Below are positions 9,241 to 17,986 of a stretch of DNA of 64,000 nt, piece after piece (position 1 is the first letter of the stretch; each line of letters begins with the position of its first letter). The DNA comes from Geminocystis sp. NIES-3709 (GTDB taxonomy: Bacteria > Cyanobacteriota > Cyanobacteriia > Cyanobacteriales > Cyanobacteriaceae): NCBI RefSeq assembly GCF_001548115.1, contig NZ_AP014821.1:496001-560000 (forward strand), given 5' to 3'. The translations under genes and the position numbers were made by a program. The notes beneath the pieces are model-generated. The model did no database searches. It had not been told where the DNA came from and saw only the letters and a program-made list of their open reading frames with translations.

Positions 9241-11040
9241 ATGGATATTTCTCCCATCTTCCTAACTATTATCGTTTTAATTGTTGCTTTAATCGCATTC
9301 ATTGCTGAATGGTTGCCCGTTGATTTAACCTCCTTATCTGTTGCCGTCGTATTAATGGTTTTAGGCTTAGTTTCTCCAGATGAGGGAATTTCAGGTTTTG
9401 GGAATTCAGCCACTATTACCGTTATGGCAATGTTTATCTTGAGTGGAGGCATTACCAAAACGGGTATTTTAAATATTGTCAGAGATTGGTTAATTAAATG
9501 GGGGGGTAAAAATCCCACTCGACAAATTCTAGTAATGGGAACTATTGTTGGTTCTATTAGTGCCTTTATTAATAATACCGCAGTCGTGGCAATTTTTTTG
9601 CCGATCGTAGAACAATGGAGTAAACAAACCAAAGTTTCTGTTTCCAAATTATTAATACCCCTTTCCTATGCCACAGTATTAGGGGGTATGATTACAGTAT
9701 TAGGTACTTCCACTAATATTTTAGCTAGTGGAGTAGCAGTACAATTAGGTTATCCTGCATTTAGTATTTTTCAATTTACTGCTTTAGGTTTACCTGTTTT
9801 TATTATCGGTTTAATCTATCTTTCCTTAGTCGCACCAAAAATACTACCCGCAAGAAAACCAGCAGGAGGAGAGTCTTTAAGTGAAGATTATGAATTAAAC
9901 GAATATGTCAGTGAGATGATTATCCCACCTAAATCTAGTTTAATTGGACAAACTTTGCGCACCAGTGAAATTCAAAGAAAGTTTGATTTAGATATTTTAG
10001 AGATTATCCGTAATGATGAACATTTTCCGCCTCCTTTAGCGGATAAACTTTTAGCGGTAGGAGATATTTTATTAGTAAGAGGAAGCAGAAATAATTTACT
10101 TAATATTAAAGACGAAAGAGGGGTTGAAATTTTAGCTGATTATAAATTTAATTCAGATAACTTAGAGAAAGATAATAATAATAAAGAAGAAAAAATTGCC
10201 GAAGTTTTAATATTATCTAATTCTCGCTTAATTGGTTCAACTTTAAAAGATATACGTTTTCGTCAACGTTATAATTGTACAGTTTTAGCCATTAGAAGAG
10301 GACAAGAATTAATTAGAGAAAGACTCGGCAAAGTTTCCTTGAAATTTGGAGACTTACTATTAATTCAAGCACCTAAAGAAAGTTTTATTGGTTTACAAAC
10401 TACCAGAGAATTATTAGTTTTGGAAGAAAAAAATAGAGATGGTTTACGACAAGATAAGGCTTTAATTGCTTTAGTTATTATTATTGGAGTTATTTTAATT
10501 TCTGCTTTAGATATTGTGCCTATTTTAGTAAGTAGTTTAGTCGGAGTAATTTTAATGGTAATTACAGGATGTCTTAAACCCGGTGAAATTTATGGGGCGG
10601 TGAGATGGGATATTATTTTTTTGTTAGCTGGGTTAATTCCCCTTGGCATCGCTATGGATAATTCTGGTACAAATCAATGGTTAGCAGATAACTTATTGGG
10701 GGTAGCGGGTAACTTATCAGGGTATTGGATTCTTGTGTTATTTTATTTTGCCACTTCCATGTTAACGGAGGTTTTATCTAATAATGCGGCAGTAGTTTTA
10801 ATGATTCCCATTGCGGTAAAGATAGCTGAAAATTTGGGTTATGACGCCTTATCTTTTATGTATGTTGTCACCTTTGCTGCTTCTAATAGCTATTTAGCTC
10901 CGATCGGTTATCAAACAAATACAATGGTATATGCTCCTGGTGGTTATAAATTTTTAGACTATACTCGCATTGGCTTACCTCTTACTGTCACCTTAACTTT
11001 AATAACTCCCTTGTTGGTAATTAAAATTTTTGGTATTTAG
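9241..11040 (+). CDS. SLC13-family anion permease with two TrkA-C (RCK_C) domains
   Basis: Of 599 residues, about 1-195 and 400-599 are hydrophobic halves of the divalent anion:sodium symporter fold. Each carries an asparagine-rich re-entrant motif (FINNTAVVAIFLP and VLSNNAAVVLMIP). The middle, about 205-390, holds two TrkA-C/RCK_C regulatory domains, each ending in a LLV/LLIQ strand. Cyanobacterial and algal proteins of this architecture include sulfate transporters, so sulfate is a reasonable guess, but selectivity cannot be read. The start is set by the first hydrophobic helix. The upstream region is a MITE, so its promoter may have been replaced or supplied by the element. Confidence 0.85.
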   Translation: MDISPIFLTIIVLIVALIAFIAEWLPVDLTSLSVAVVLMVLGLVSPDEGISGFGNSATITVMAMFILSGGITKTGILNIVRDWLIKWGGKNPTRQILVMGTIVGSISAFINNTAVVAIFLPIVEQWSKQTKVSVSKLLIPLSYATVLGGMITVLGTSTNILASGVAVQLGYPAFSIFQFTALGLPVFIIGLIYLSLVAPKILPARKPAGGESLSEDYELNEYVSEMIIPPKSSLIGQTLRTSEIQRKFDLDILEIIRNDEHFPPPLADKLLAVGDILLVRGSRNNLLNIKDERGVEILADYKFNSDNLEKDNNNKEEKIAEVLILSNSRLIGSTLKDIRFRQRYNCTVLAIRRGQELIRERLGKVSLKFGDLLLIQAPKESFIGLQTTRELLVLEEKNRDGLRQDKALIALVIIIGVILISALDIVPILVSSLVGVILMVITGCLKPGEIYGAVRWDIIFLLAGLIPLGIAMDNSGTNQWLADNLLGVAGNLSGYWILVLFYFATSMLTEVLSNNAAVVLMIPIAVKIAENLGYDALSFMYVVTFAASNSYLAPIGYQTNTMVYAPGGYKFLDYTRIGLPLTVTLTLITPLLVIKIFGI

Positions 11041-11342
11041 CTTATGTTACCCAATATAAATGAAAATGTCTTATGTAAAATATGATTCTCAGCACCTCTT
11101 TGATAACTTTAGTAAATATTTAAAACTTTAAATAACTGAAATAGAAATACTACTGATTATTTTCTTCCCTTTAGTAAAAGTGAGCTTATTATATAATTTA
11201 AGTATCCAACAAAAATTATTAACACAACACCAAAAAGTTTAAGTCTTTTAATTTCTTTGTAAATTTTTTACAAACATAAAATTTATCATTTATTTTGCAC
11301 ATCTACCTATAACTAAAAAATATCAAAATTGTCGGTATAATA
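11041..11342. other. Gene-free AT-rich stretch
   Basis: These 302 bases hold no convincing open frame or RNA gene. The only structure seen is the palindrome at 11256-11274, described separately. Confidence 0.6.
11256..11274. promoter_or_regulatory. Palindrome TTTGTAAA-TTT-TTTACAAA upstream of Nudix gene
   Basis: Perfect eight-base arms flank a three-base centre, 69 bases before the Nudix start. It is not followed by a T-run on the plus strand, so a protein-binding site is more likely than a terminator. No regulator can be named. Confidence 0.3.
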
Positions 11343-11894
11343 ATGTCAAAAAAACAAGAGTTACCAGAAATTTTAGCACCTCGTTTATTTTTTCAAGGAC
11401 GAAAATTTCAGTTTGAAGTAAATAAGTTAAAATTACCTAATGGTGCCCAAGGAGAATGGGAATGTATTCGTCATCCGGGGGGTGCTTTGGCTGTACCTGT
11501 AACCGATGATGGGGAATTAGTTTTAGTGCGACAATATCGCTTTGCCCTGAAAAGTCGATTGTTAGAATTTCCTGCCGGCACTGTGGAAAAAGGAGAAAAT
11601 CCAGAAACCACGATTAAAAGAGAAATTGAAGAAGAAACAGGATACACCGCTAAAAAATGGCAAAATTTAGGAACTTTTCCCCTCGCCCCCGGATATTCTG
11701 ATGAATATATTTATGCTTTCCTTGCTCAAGATTTAGAAAAGTTGCCTAATCCTCCCAGTCAAGATGATGACGAGGATATTGAAGTTGTGTTGATGACTCC
11801 TTCTGCTTTTGAGAAATTAGCACTAACCAGTAACGAAATTGATGCGAAAACTATTACGAGTTATTTTTTAGCCCGTCATTTTCTGGTATCATAA
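11343..11894 (+). CDS. Nudix hydrolase, ADP-ribose pyrophosphatase-like
   Basis: The 183-residue protein carries a complete Nudix box at residues 79-101: Gly79, Glu85 and REIEEETGY at 93-101 fit G-x5-E-x7-REUxEExGU. The N-terminal GGALAVPVTDDGELVLVRQY strand pattern is like the ADP-ribose/sugar-nucleotide pyrophosphatase group (NudF-like). It probably hydrolyses ADP-ribose or a related nucleoside diphosphate sugar in the cytoplasm. It is a single gene between two gaps. The start at 11343 gives the family's usual length. Confidence 0.88.
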   Translation: MSKKQELPEILAPRLFFQGRKFQFEVNKLKLPNGAQGEWECIRHPGGALAVPVTDDGELVLVRQYRFALKSRLLEFPAGTVEKGENPETTIKREIEEETGYTAKKWQNLGTFPLAPGYSDEYIYAFLAQDLEKLPNPPSQDDDEDIEVVLMTPSAFEKLALTSNEIDAKTITSYFLARHFLVS

Positions 11895-12030
11895 AGTTAT
11901 AATGGGCTTATTGTGTCTCAAAATTAATTTTATCCCTTCAATTTTCCTTTATAAATAATTACTTTTTCGATCGATACTGATAATAATTTACGATAAAAAA
12001 TTCATCATTAATTATTAAGTTAATAAAAAA

Positions 12031-13656
12031 ATGGCACCTTCAAAATCAAAAAAAAACGGCGGTTGTTTCACCTTTTTCATATTAACATTATTAGCCACAG
12101 GAGCAGGTTATTATTATGGTAAAAACTTCTTATTAGGTAGTGAATTAACTCTTGAGAGTAGCAGTCAAGTTATTCCTCAATCAGCATTAGCTAACACTTT
12201 TATTTCTACTAATCAAGAACAATGGGCAAAATTAGAAGAATTTTCTACTCCTTTCACTCAAGAAATGATTGATAAAAATTGGAAAAAATTAGTAAATGAT
12301 AATTTAGGACAACAAAATCAAAATATAGATTATCAACAAGATATATTACCTTGGTTAGGTGGTATTTCTTTTGCTGTTTTACCTTCCTCTGAATCTGAGA
12401 TAAATTATGATATTGTTACTATTTTAGGAATTAAAAATAAGTTAAAAGCAAATAGTTTTTTACAAAAAATTAAACAGAATAATACTGAAAAACCGATCGA
12501 AACAAAGTATCAAAATATTACGATTTATCAAATAGACAATAATAATAATCAGATTTGGGTAAGTGTTTTTAATAACTATTTAGTAATTGCAGAAGAAGAA
12601 AAAATTATTCAAAAAATTATTGATACTTATAAAGGAGGAGAATCTTTAGCTGACGTATCTTCTCAAAATCTCCCCTCTCAAAATGGTATTTTACAAGTTT
12701 ATTTGCCTGATTATAATAATTGGTTTTTAAATATAATTAAAGACACTTTACCAGAAATAAATATAGAAAATTCTGCTCAAGCACAACTAGGAAAAATAGA
12801 TTCTATTACGATGAATTTAAGTGTAGAAAATCATGGACTTAAACTTAGTAGTTTAGTAAATTTATCTCAGCCTGTTACGTTTAATCCCAATATTAAACCT
12901 GTGTCTAATAATTTATTAACTAAAATTCCTGACAACACGATTTGTTTGGTTAGTGGTGGTGGTGTTAATCAAATTTGGCAAGAATTAAACAAAGAAAAAC
13001 AAAATATTCCCGAATTAGATTTATTTATTAGTCAAGCAAAAATTGTCACTCTTCAATGGTTAAATTTAGATTTGGATAAAGATATTTTTAGTTGGCTAGA
13101 CGGTGAATTTGCTTTAGCGTTACTTTCACCAAATAATAATCAATTTTCTCAAGGTTTAAACGGCTTACTACTTTTAGAATCTAGTAATAAAACCCAAGGA
13201 GAAGCTACTTTTAAGAATATTGAAAATGCGGCTAGATTATTCCCTTTTATTCAGATTAATCAAAATAATATTGATGGAATTAGTATAACAGAATGGAGTA
13301 GTCCACAGGAAAAATTATTATCCTATGGATGGGTAAATAATAACAATTTTTTACTTACTTTTTCTAGTAATTTTCAAGATATAAAAAATATGGAAAAATC
13401 TAATTCTTTATCTGAAAATAATGTGTTTAAAATTGCTACAGAATCTTTACCAAAAACTAACTATGGTTACTTTTATTGCAATTTAGAAAAAGCCTTTAGT
13501 TTAGCTGAAAATCTTGATGATAATTTATGGGATTCTTCCACTCTTGAATTTAAAGCTTTTGCTAATTCTATCACTGCGATCGCTATAACTAATTCCCCTG
13601 TTAATAATAGTACTAATCAAGTAGATTTGAACATTTCTTTATCCAAAAATAAGTAA
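12031..13656 (+). CDS. DUF3352-family membrane-anchored protein
   Basis: The 541-residue protein has one N-terminal transmembrane segment (about 13-34, after a lysine-rich start), then a long Asn-rich extracytoplasmic region. Features of the cyanobacterial DUF3352 family are visible: LPWLGGISFAVLPS near 108 and the repeated motif DIFSWLDGEFALALLSP near 352. This suggests two similar halves. The function is unknown. It is not obviously in an operon with its neighbours. The family assignment is from recognition of the repeated WLGG/WLDG segments. Confidence 0.75.
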   Translation: MAPSKSKKNGGCFTFFILTLLATGAGYYYGKNFLLGSELTLESSSQVIPQSALANTFISTNQEQWAKLEEFSTPFTQEMIDKNWKKLVNDNLGQQNQNIDYQQDILPWLGGISFAVLPSSESEINYDIVTILGIKNKLKANSFLQKIKQNNTEKPIETKYQNITIYQIDNNNNQIWVSVFNNYLVIAEEEKIIQKIIDTYKGGESLADVSSQNLPSQNGILQVYLPDYNNWFLNIIKDTLPEINIENSAQAQLGKIDSITMNLSVENHGLKLSSLVNLSQPVTFNPNIKPVSNNLLTKIPDNTICLVSGGGVNQIWQELNKEKQNIPELDLFISQAKIVTLQWLNLDLDKDIFSWLDGEFALALLSPNNNQFSQGLNGLLLLESSNKTQGEATFKNIENAARLFPFIQINQNNIDGISITEWSSPQEKLLSYGWVNNNNFLLTFSSNFQDIKNMEKSNSLSENNVFKIATESLPKTNYGYFYCNLEKAFSLAENLDDNLWDSSTLEFKAFANSITAIAITNSPVNNSTNQVDLNISLSKNK

Positions 13657-13776
13657 GAAAAATAAGTTATTATTAATTGCTTTTAACTATAGGGCTAATA
13701 ACAGTTTATAAAAATATATCTGAATTTTTTTTAGTTAGGGAATTACTATATCTTAAGTTGAGAAATAAATTGTTTT

Positions 13777-14610
13777 TTATAAAAAATTAACGAGATTTGG
13801 GGTAATTTCTTTGGAAAAATGCTCTTGGGGGTAATGTTTTGCTTCTTCTAAAACTATTAATTTAAGTTTATTATTATCCTTAACTAACTCTTCTAATGGT
13901 TCAAATTTTAACCAAGGATCATCTTTTCCCCAAATAATTAAACAGGGTTTTTCCCATTGTTTTAAACCCATTTCAATTTCTTCTGTTACTTGTTTTATAT
14001 TTAATTTTTTGACGATCGTAACTAATGTTCTACCTGCTAAAGATGAGGTAACAATTGGTTTACGATAAAATGCCAAATTTTGATCAGAAATTACAAAACC
14101 TGATCCTTTTTCTAAAGTTCGATCGACTATTAAAGGATCTTGTGTTACCATATCTCCTAACAGAGGAAAACCACATTGAGCCATTTGCCAAGGTAATTTT
14201 TCAGAAGAAAAAATAGGAGTATTTAAGATAACTAATTTATCAATTTTATCAGGATATTGTAAAGCATATTGAATGCCCACCGTTGCCAAAAAACCTTGTA
14301 CTACTAAAGATATTTTTTCTAACTTTAACTCCTCAATCAATGCTTTAAAAGCTGTTATGTAAGCAGAAGGAGTATAATCAAAATCTCGTTTATCAGGCTT
14401 ATCAGACAATCCCCAACCTAACCAATCAGGAGCGATCGATCTATAACCATATTCTGCTAAAATGGGCATAATTTCAAGCCAACAAAAACTTTGAGACATT
14501 AAACCGTGAAGTAAAACTACTGGAGTTTTATCATTATTTTCACAGGGCAAATTTTCTCGATAAAACCACTCTAATGAGCCGACTTTTACTTTATTTTCCG
14601 TTGATTTCAT
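13777..14610 (-). CDS. Alpha/beta-fold hydrolase-like protein lacking the nucleophile
   Basis: This 277-residue protein has the oxyanion segment VVLLHGLMSQ (31-40), the WLGWGLSDKP loop (64-72), an acid-loop segment WGKDDPW and a late HYPQEH histidine, as in the haloalkane dehalogenase/epoxide hydrolase branch. At the nucleophile elbow (102-108) it reads LVVQGFL, where relatives have Asp (VVQDWG) or Ser (GHSMGG). The expected nucleophile is therefore Gly. It may be non-hydrolytic, use another residue, or act as a binding protein. Codon use matches its neighbours. The fold is certain and the activity doubtful. Confidence 0.8.
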   Translation of the reverse strand: MKSTENKVKVGSLEWFYRENLPCENNDKTPVVLLHGLMSQSFCWLEIMPILAEYGYRSIAPDWLGWGLSDKPDKRDFDYTPSAYITAFKALIEELKLEKISLVVQGFLATVGIQYALQYPDKIDKLVILNTPIFSSEKLPWQMAQCGFPLLGDMVTQDPLIVDRTLEKGSGFVISDQNLAFYRKPIVTSSLAGRTLVTIVKKLNIKQVTEEIEMGLKQWEKPCLIIWGKDDPWLKFEPLEELVKDNNKLKLIVLEEAKHYPQEHFSKEITPNLVNFL

Positions 14611-14826
14611 GATAATTAAATTTTATGTATTATAAAGATAAAAAGAAATAATTGTTAACTCCTAATTCCTATCGTATTCCTAAATAATTTGTAAGAATTT
14701 TAGATACTTTTAATTAAAGTGATTAGCTTTTAGCTTTTGGCCTTTTTTCCATTAAAGAATAAGTAATCAATTAAAGAAATTTAACTTCACAATAGCTGAC
14801 AACTAATTGCTAATTGCTGACTGCCA

Positions 14827-15687
14827 TTATCTATTCCCAATAAAACAAAGAGCATTTTTATTATTTGGACAAAATTGGCGAGATACAGGATTATCATGAA
14901 TATAAAGTTGCTTTAAACTATCTAAATCCCACAAAGATTCTATGTCAGAATCCGTAATTTTATTATTATTAAGGGATAATTCTTCTAAATTTTTTAAAGT
15001 ACTTAAAGGACTTAAATTTGAAATCTCATTTTTATCTAAATATAATTCTTGTAAATTAGTTAAATTACTCAAAGGAGTTAGATCAAAAATTTTATTATTG
15101 TTAGCATATAATTCTCTTAAATTAGTTAAATTGTTTAAGGGTTGTAAATCACTAACATTATTTTCATTAATATAAATAGTTTGGAGTTTTGTTAAAGAAG
15201 ATAAAGGTTTTATATCATCAATTTTGTTATCACTAATATAAAGTTTTTCCAAATTAGTTAATGAATTAAGAGTGGTTAAATCTGATATTTGATTATGACC
15301 TAAAATTAATTTTTTAAGATTAATCATGGACTTTAAAGGAGAAATATCCACAATTTCGTTATCATATAAAGTCAACTCAGAAATGTTAATAAAACTGGCT
15401 AAAGGACGTAAATCGGAAATCTCCTGACTACTGATATTTATACTAAAAACTTTTGGTACAATTTCTGCTGCCTGTTGACAATTTTCTACTCTTAAAGATT
15501 TAACTATTGCATTAATTGTCTTTTGAGTCGCTTCAGGTAAAGATTTTTCTTGACTACACCAGTCACTAAAACTGGTTATACTAATATTAGTCTGTGCGAT
15601 CGTGAAACGGTGCTGGGCGATCGCATTTCCTGTACTTAAATTAGTGGCCAAAAAACCAACTATTAAACTAAATTTAAACAAAGACAT
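14827..15687 (-). CDS. Exported leucine-rich repeat protein (internalin-like repeats)
   Basis: A signal peptide (about 1-24, ending NAIAQ) precedes a cap region and about eight leucine-rich repeats of exactly 22 residues from about residue 88 to 265. The consensus is LxxLxxLxNLxxLxLxxNxIxD. The C-terminus (about 266-286) has two cysteines, Cys269 and Cys278, that may close the solenoid. Such proteins bind other proteins at the cell surface or in the periplasm, but no partner is evident. The repeats create an antisense open frame at 14942-15175 that is not a gene. It diverges from the Npun_F0494-like gene with about 106 bases between. Confidence 0.85.
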   Translation of the reverse strand: MSLFKFSLIVGFLATNLSTGNAIAQHRFTIAQTNISITSFSDWCSQEKSLPEATQKTINAIVKSLRVENCQQAAEIVPKVFSINISSQEISDLRPLASFINISELTLYDNEIVDISPLKSMINLKKLILGHNQISDLTTLNSLTNLEKLYISDNKIDDIKPLSSLTKLQTIYINENNVSDLQPLNNLTNLRELYANNNKIFDLTPLSNLTNLQELYLDKNEISNLSPLSTLKNLEELSLNNNKITDSDIESLWDLDSLKQLYIHDNPVSRQFCPNNKNALCFIGNR

Positions 15688-15793
15688 TGTTACACTCCCA
15701 CATCAAAATTAATTATTAACAGATTTTAATTGAATCTTTGACCTATAGAATAAATATAAACACTCACGGGATCATTTTTATTTTAATTGTGTC

Positions 15794-16201
15794 ATGACTT
15801 CTCCAACACCTATAAAATCCTCATCAATTTACTATTCTCCTAACACCATTAAACGAGGAGAAAAAGCATTGCGTTGTACTCCATTTCAATTAACTTTATT
15901 TATGACAATGATTAATGCTAGTGTCGATTTAAAAGAGATAACTCTACAAAGAGGGTTAGAAAAAAATTACACTGTAAAATCGATTCCAGAAAATAAAGTG
16001 GAAAATGAATTGATGTGGTTAATTAAAGTCGGTATTTTAAGACGAGAAGTTGATGGACAAGGTATTACAGATAGTTTTAGGTTAACTCCTTTAGGTAGAA
16101 TTATCATGGAAAATTGGCAAAAAGACTTCGGCAAAATTCCTCCAGCTACATGGAAAGATTATCTTTTGAATTTTTTAAATTATTACCTAAATTTGGGATA
16201 A
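15794..16201 (+). CDS. Npun_F0494-like small cyanobacterial protein
   Basis: The 135-residue protein has a winged-helix-like pattern: a helix RGEKALRCTPFQLTLFMTM, then ENELMWLIKVGILRREVD, then TDSFRLTPLGRIIM. I associate this with a conserved cyanobacterial family named after Npun_F0494, of unknown role. The DGQGITDSFRLTPLGR stretch is its most conserved part. It lies 76 bases upstream of cobQ on the same strand, so co-transcription is possible. Confidence 0.6.
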   Translation: MTSPTPIKSSSIYYSPNTIKRGEKALRCTPFQLTLFMTMINASVDLKEITLQRGLEKNYTVKSIPENKVENELMWLIKVGILRREVDGQGITDSFRLTPLGRIIMENWQKDFGKIPPATWKDYLLNFLNYYLNLG

Positions 16202-16277
16202 TGTGAGTTCACTATTTACTATCAACCATTGTATAATCGTGATACATTACAACTACTAAAACTATTCACTATTTACT

Positions 16278-17768
16278 ATGAAAGCAATTATGGTAGTGGG
16301 CACAACCTCCCACGCAGGAAAGTCATCTTTAGTTACAGCTTTATGTCGTTTACTGTGGCGTAACGGTTGGTTAGTAACCCCCTTTAAAGGGCAAAATATG
16401 GCACTCAATGCCTATGTAACTGCTACGGGAGGAGAAATGGGTTATGCTCAAGCCTTACAAGCGTGGGGGGCGAAAGTAGTGCCTAGGGTAGAAATGAATC
16501 CTATTTTACTCAAGCCTCAAGGTAATATGACTTCTCAAGTAATTATGAAAGGTGAGGTTGTAGGTGTTACTAATGCAAAGGAATATTATCAAAACTATTT
16601 TGAGAAAGGTTGGGAAGTCATCACGGAAAGTTTGGAGACTTTAGCACAAGAATTTGATTTAGTGGTATGTGAAGGAGCTGGTAGTCCTGCCGAAATTAAT
16701 CTTAAACATCGTGATTTAACTAATATGCGAGTGGCAAAACATCTCAATGCAGATACTATTTTGGTGGCAGATATTGAAAGAGGCGGAGTTTTTGCTCATA
16801 TTGTTGGTACTTTAGAACTATTAGACCCAGAAGAACGATCGTTAATTAAGGGTATTGTTATTAATAAGTTTAGAGGAGATAAAACTATTTTAGATCCGGG
16901 TATTGAATGGTTAGAAAATTATACGAATATTCCCGTGCTGGGGGTTATTCCTTGGTTTGATTCTGCTTTACCATCGGAAGATTCTTTAGGATTACTCGAT
17001 CGATCGAGTCGCAAAAAAGTTTATGAATTAAAGATTAATGTGATAAAGTTGCCCCATATTTCCAATTTTACGGATTTTGATCCCCTTGAAGCGGAAGACA
17101 GTGTATTAATTGAATATATCGAACCCAATGGAAAATTAGGCTATCCTGATGCAGTAATTATCCCCGGTACAAAAACGACGATCGCAGATTTAAAAATTCT
17201 CGAAAAAACCGGTATGATGTCACAAATTAGAGAATATGTGGAATCGGGAGGAACAATTTTAGGTATTTGTGGCGGTTTTCAAATGTTAGGGAATAAAATA
17301 TTAGATCCTGAACATCTTGAAGGATTAGAAGAAAATTGTCAAGGATTAGACTTATTACCCATCAAAACCATTTTAAAACAAGAAAAAATCACCCGTCAAC
17401 GGGAAGTCTCCGCTAATTATCCTCAACAGGGTTTGCCAGTCGATGGTTATGAAATTCATCAAGGATATACTGAAATGATCCCTTTTCTTGTAAAACAGAG
17501 AAAAATTCGTTATCTTCCTTTATTTGATGATGAAACTCTAGGAATAGTTAACGAAATTCAATCAGTATGGGGGTGTTATCTTCATGGTATTTTTGATAAT
17601 GGTGCATGGCGTAGAGCATGGTTAAATAGTTTAAGACAAAAAAGAGGTTTACCATCCTTACCGACTGGTATTAGTAATTATCGTCAGCAAAGAGAGGAAT
17701 TACTAGATTCTTTAGCGGATTTAGTGGAAAAACATCTTAATCTTGAATCTTTCTTTCATAATTTCTAA
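16278..17768 (+). CDS. cobQ: Cobyric acid synthase
   Basis: The 496-residue enzyme amidates four side chains of adenosyl-cobyrinic acid a,c-diamide, using glutamine and ATP, in (pseudo)cobalamin synthesis. The N-terminal dethiobiotin-synthetase-like P-loop is GTTSHAGKSS (8-17). The C-terminal class I-like glutaminase domain has nucleophile Cys331 in GICGGFQMLG and His436 in YLHGIFDN. The length is standard. No cobalamin riboswitch was seen upstream. The neighbour downstream is unrelated. Confidence 0.95.
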   Translation: MKAIMVVGTTSHAGKSSLVTALCRLLWRNGWLVTPFKGQNMALNAYVTATGGEMGYAQALQAWGAKVVPRVEMNPILLKPQGNMTSQVIMKGEVVGVTNAKEYYQNYFEKGWEVITESLETLAQEFDLVVCEGAGSPAEINLKHRDLTNMRVAKHLNADTILVADIERGGVFAHIVGTLELLDPEERSLIKGIVINKFRGDKTILDPGIEWLENYTNIPVLGVIPWFDSALPSEDSLGLLDRSSRKKVYELKINVIKLPHISNFTDFDPLEAEDSVLIEYIEPNGKLGYPDAVIIPGTKTTIADLKILEKTGMMSQIREYVESGGTILGICGGFQMLGNKILDPEHLEGLEENCQGLDLLPIKTILKQEKITRQREVSANYPQQGLPVDGYEIHQGYTEMIPFLVKQRKIRYLPLFDDETLGIVNEIQSVWGCYLHGIFDNGAWRRAWLNSLRQKRGLPSLPTGISNYRQQREELLDSLADLVEKHLNLESFFHNF

Positions 17769-17784
17769 TGAATTTATTGTTTAT

Positions 17785-17894
17785 CTAAGCTCGTTTGCAT
17801 TTAAGTTTACTGATGAGGATAAGGGAAAAGGTAATAGTTAAGAATTTGAGACATTTTTAAGGATTAGAAAAAATCTAAGTTAAATGCGTCTTAG
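17785..17894. repeat. 110-bp inverted-repeat element
   Basis: The left end CTAAGCTCGTTTGCATTTAA and the reverse complement of the right end, CTAAGACGCATTTAACTTAG, share CTAAG and GCATTTAA. Its right 18 bases recur exactly at 2179-2196. It lies between cobQ and the nucleotidase gene and has no coding capacity. It may be a decayed MITE. Confidence 0.4.
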
Positions 17895-17986
17895 TTTACT
17901 TGTCGTTAATAATCAAGTTCGATGATTATGGTAAAAATAAGACAAATCATTGATAATAAATTATTGTTCATCGATCGTTCTGTTTT

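Noticed and set aside
9237-9647. 136-residue minus-strand frame
   Set aside because: Antisense shadow of the permease N-terminus, rich in Ile/Thr/Pro as expected from reversed helices.
14942-15175. 77-residue repetitive plus-strand frame
   Set aside because: The apparent repeats are the reverse of the leucine-rich repeats of the real gene.
16201-16277. Cobalamin riboswitch before cobQ
   Set aside because: The gap of 76 bases is too short and shows no B12-box-like sequence.
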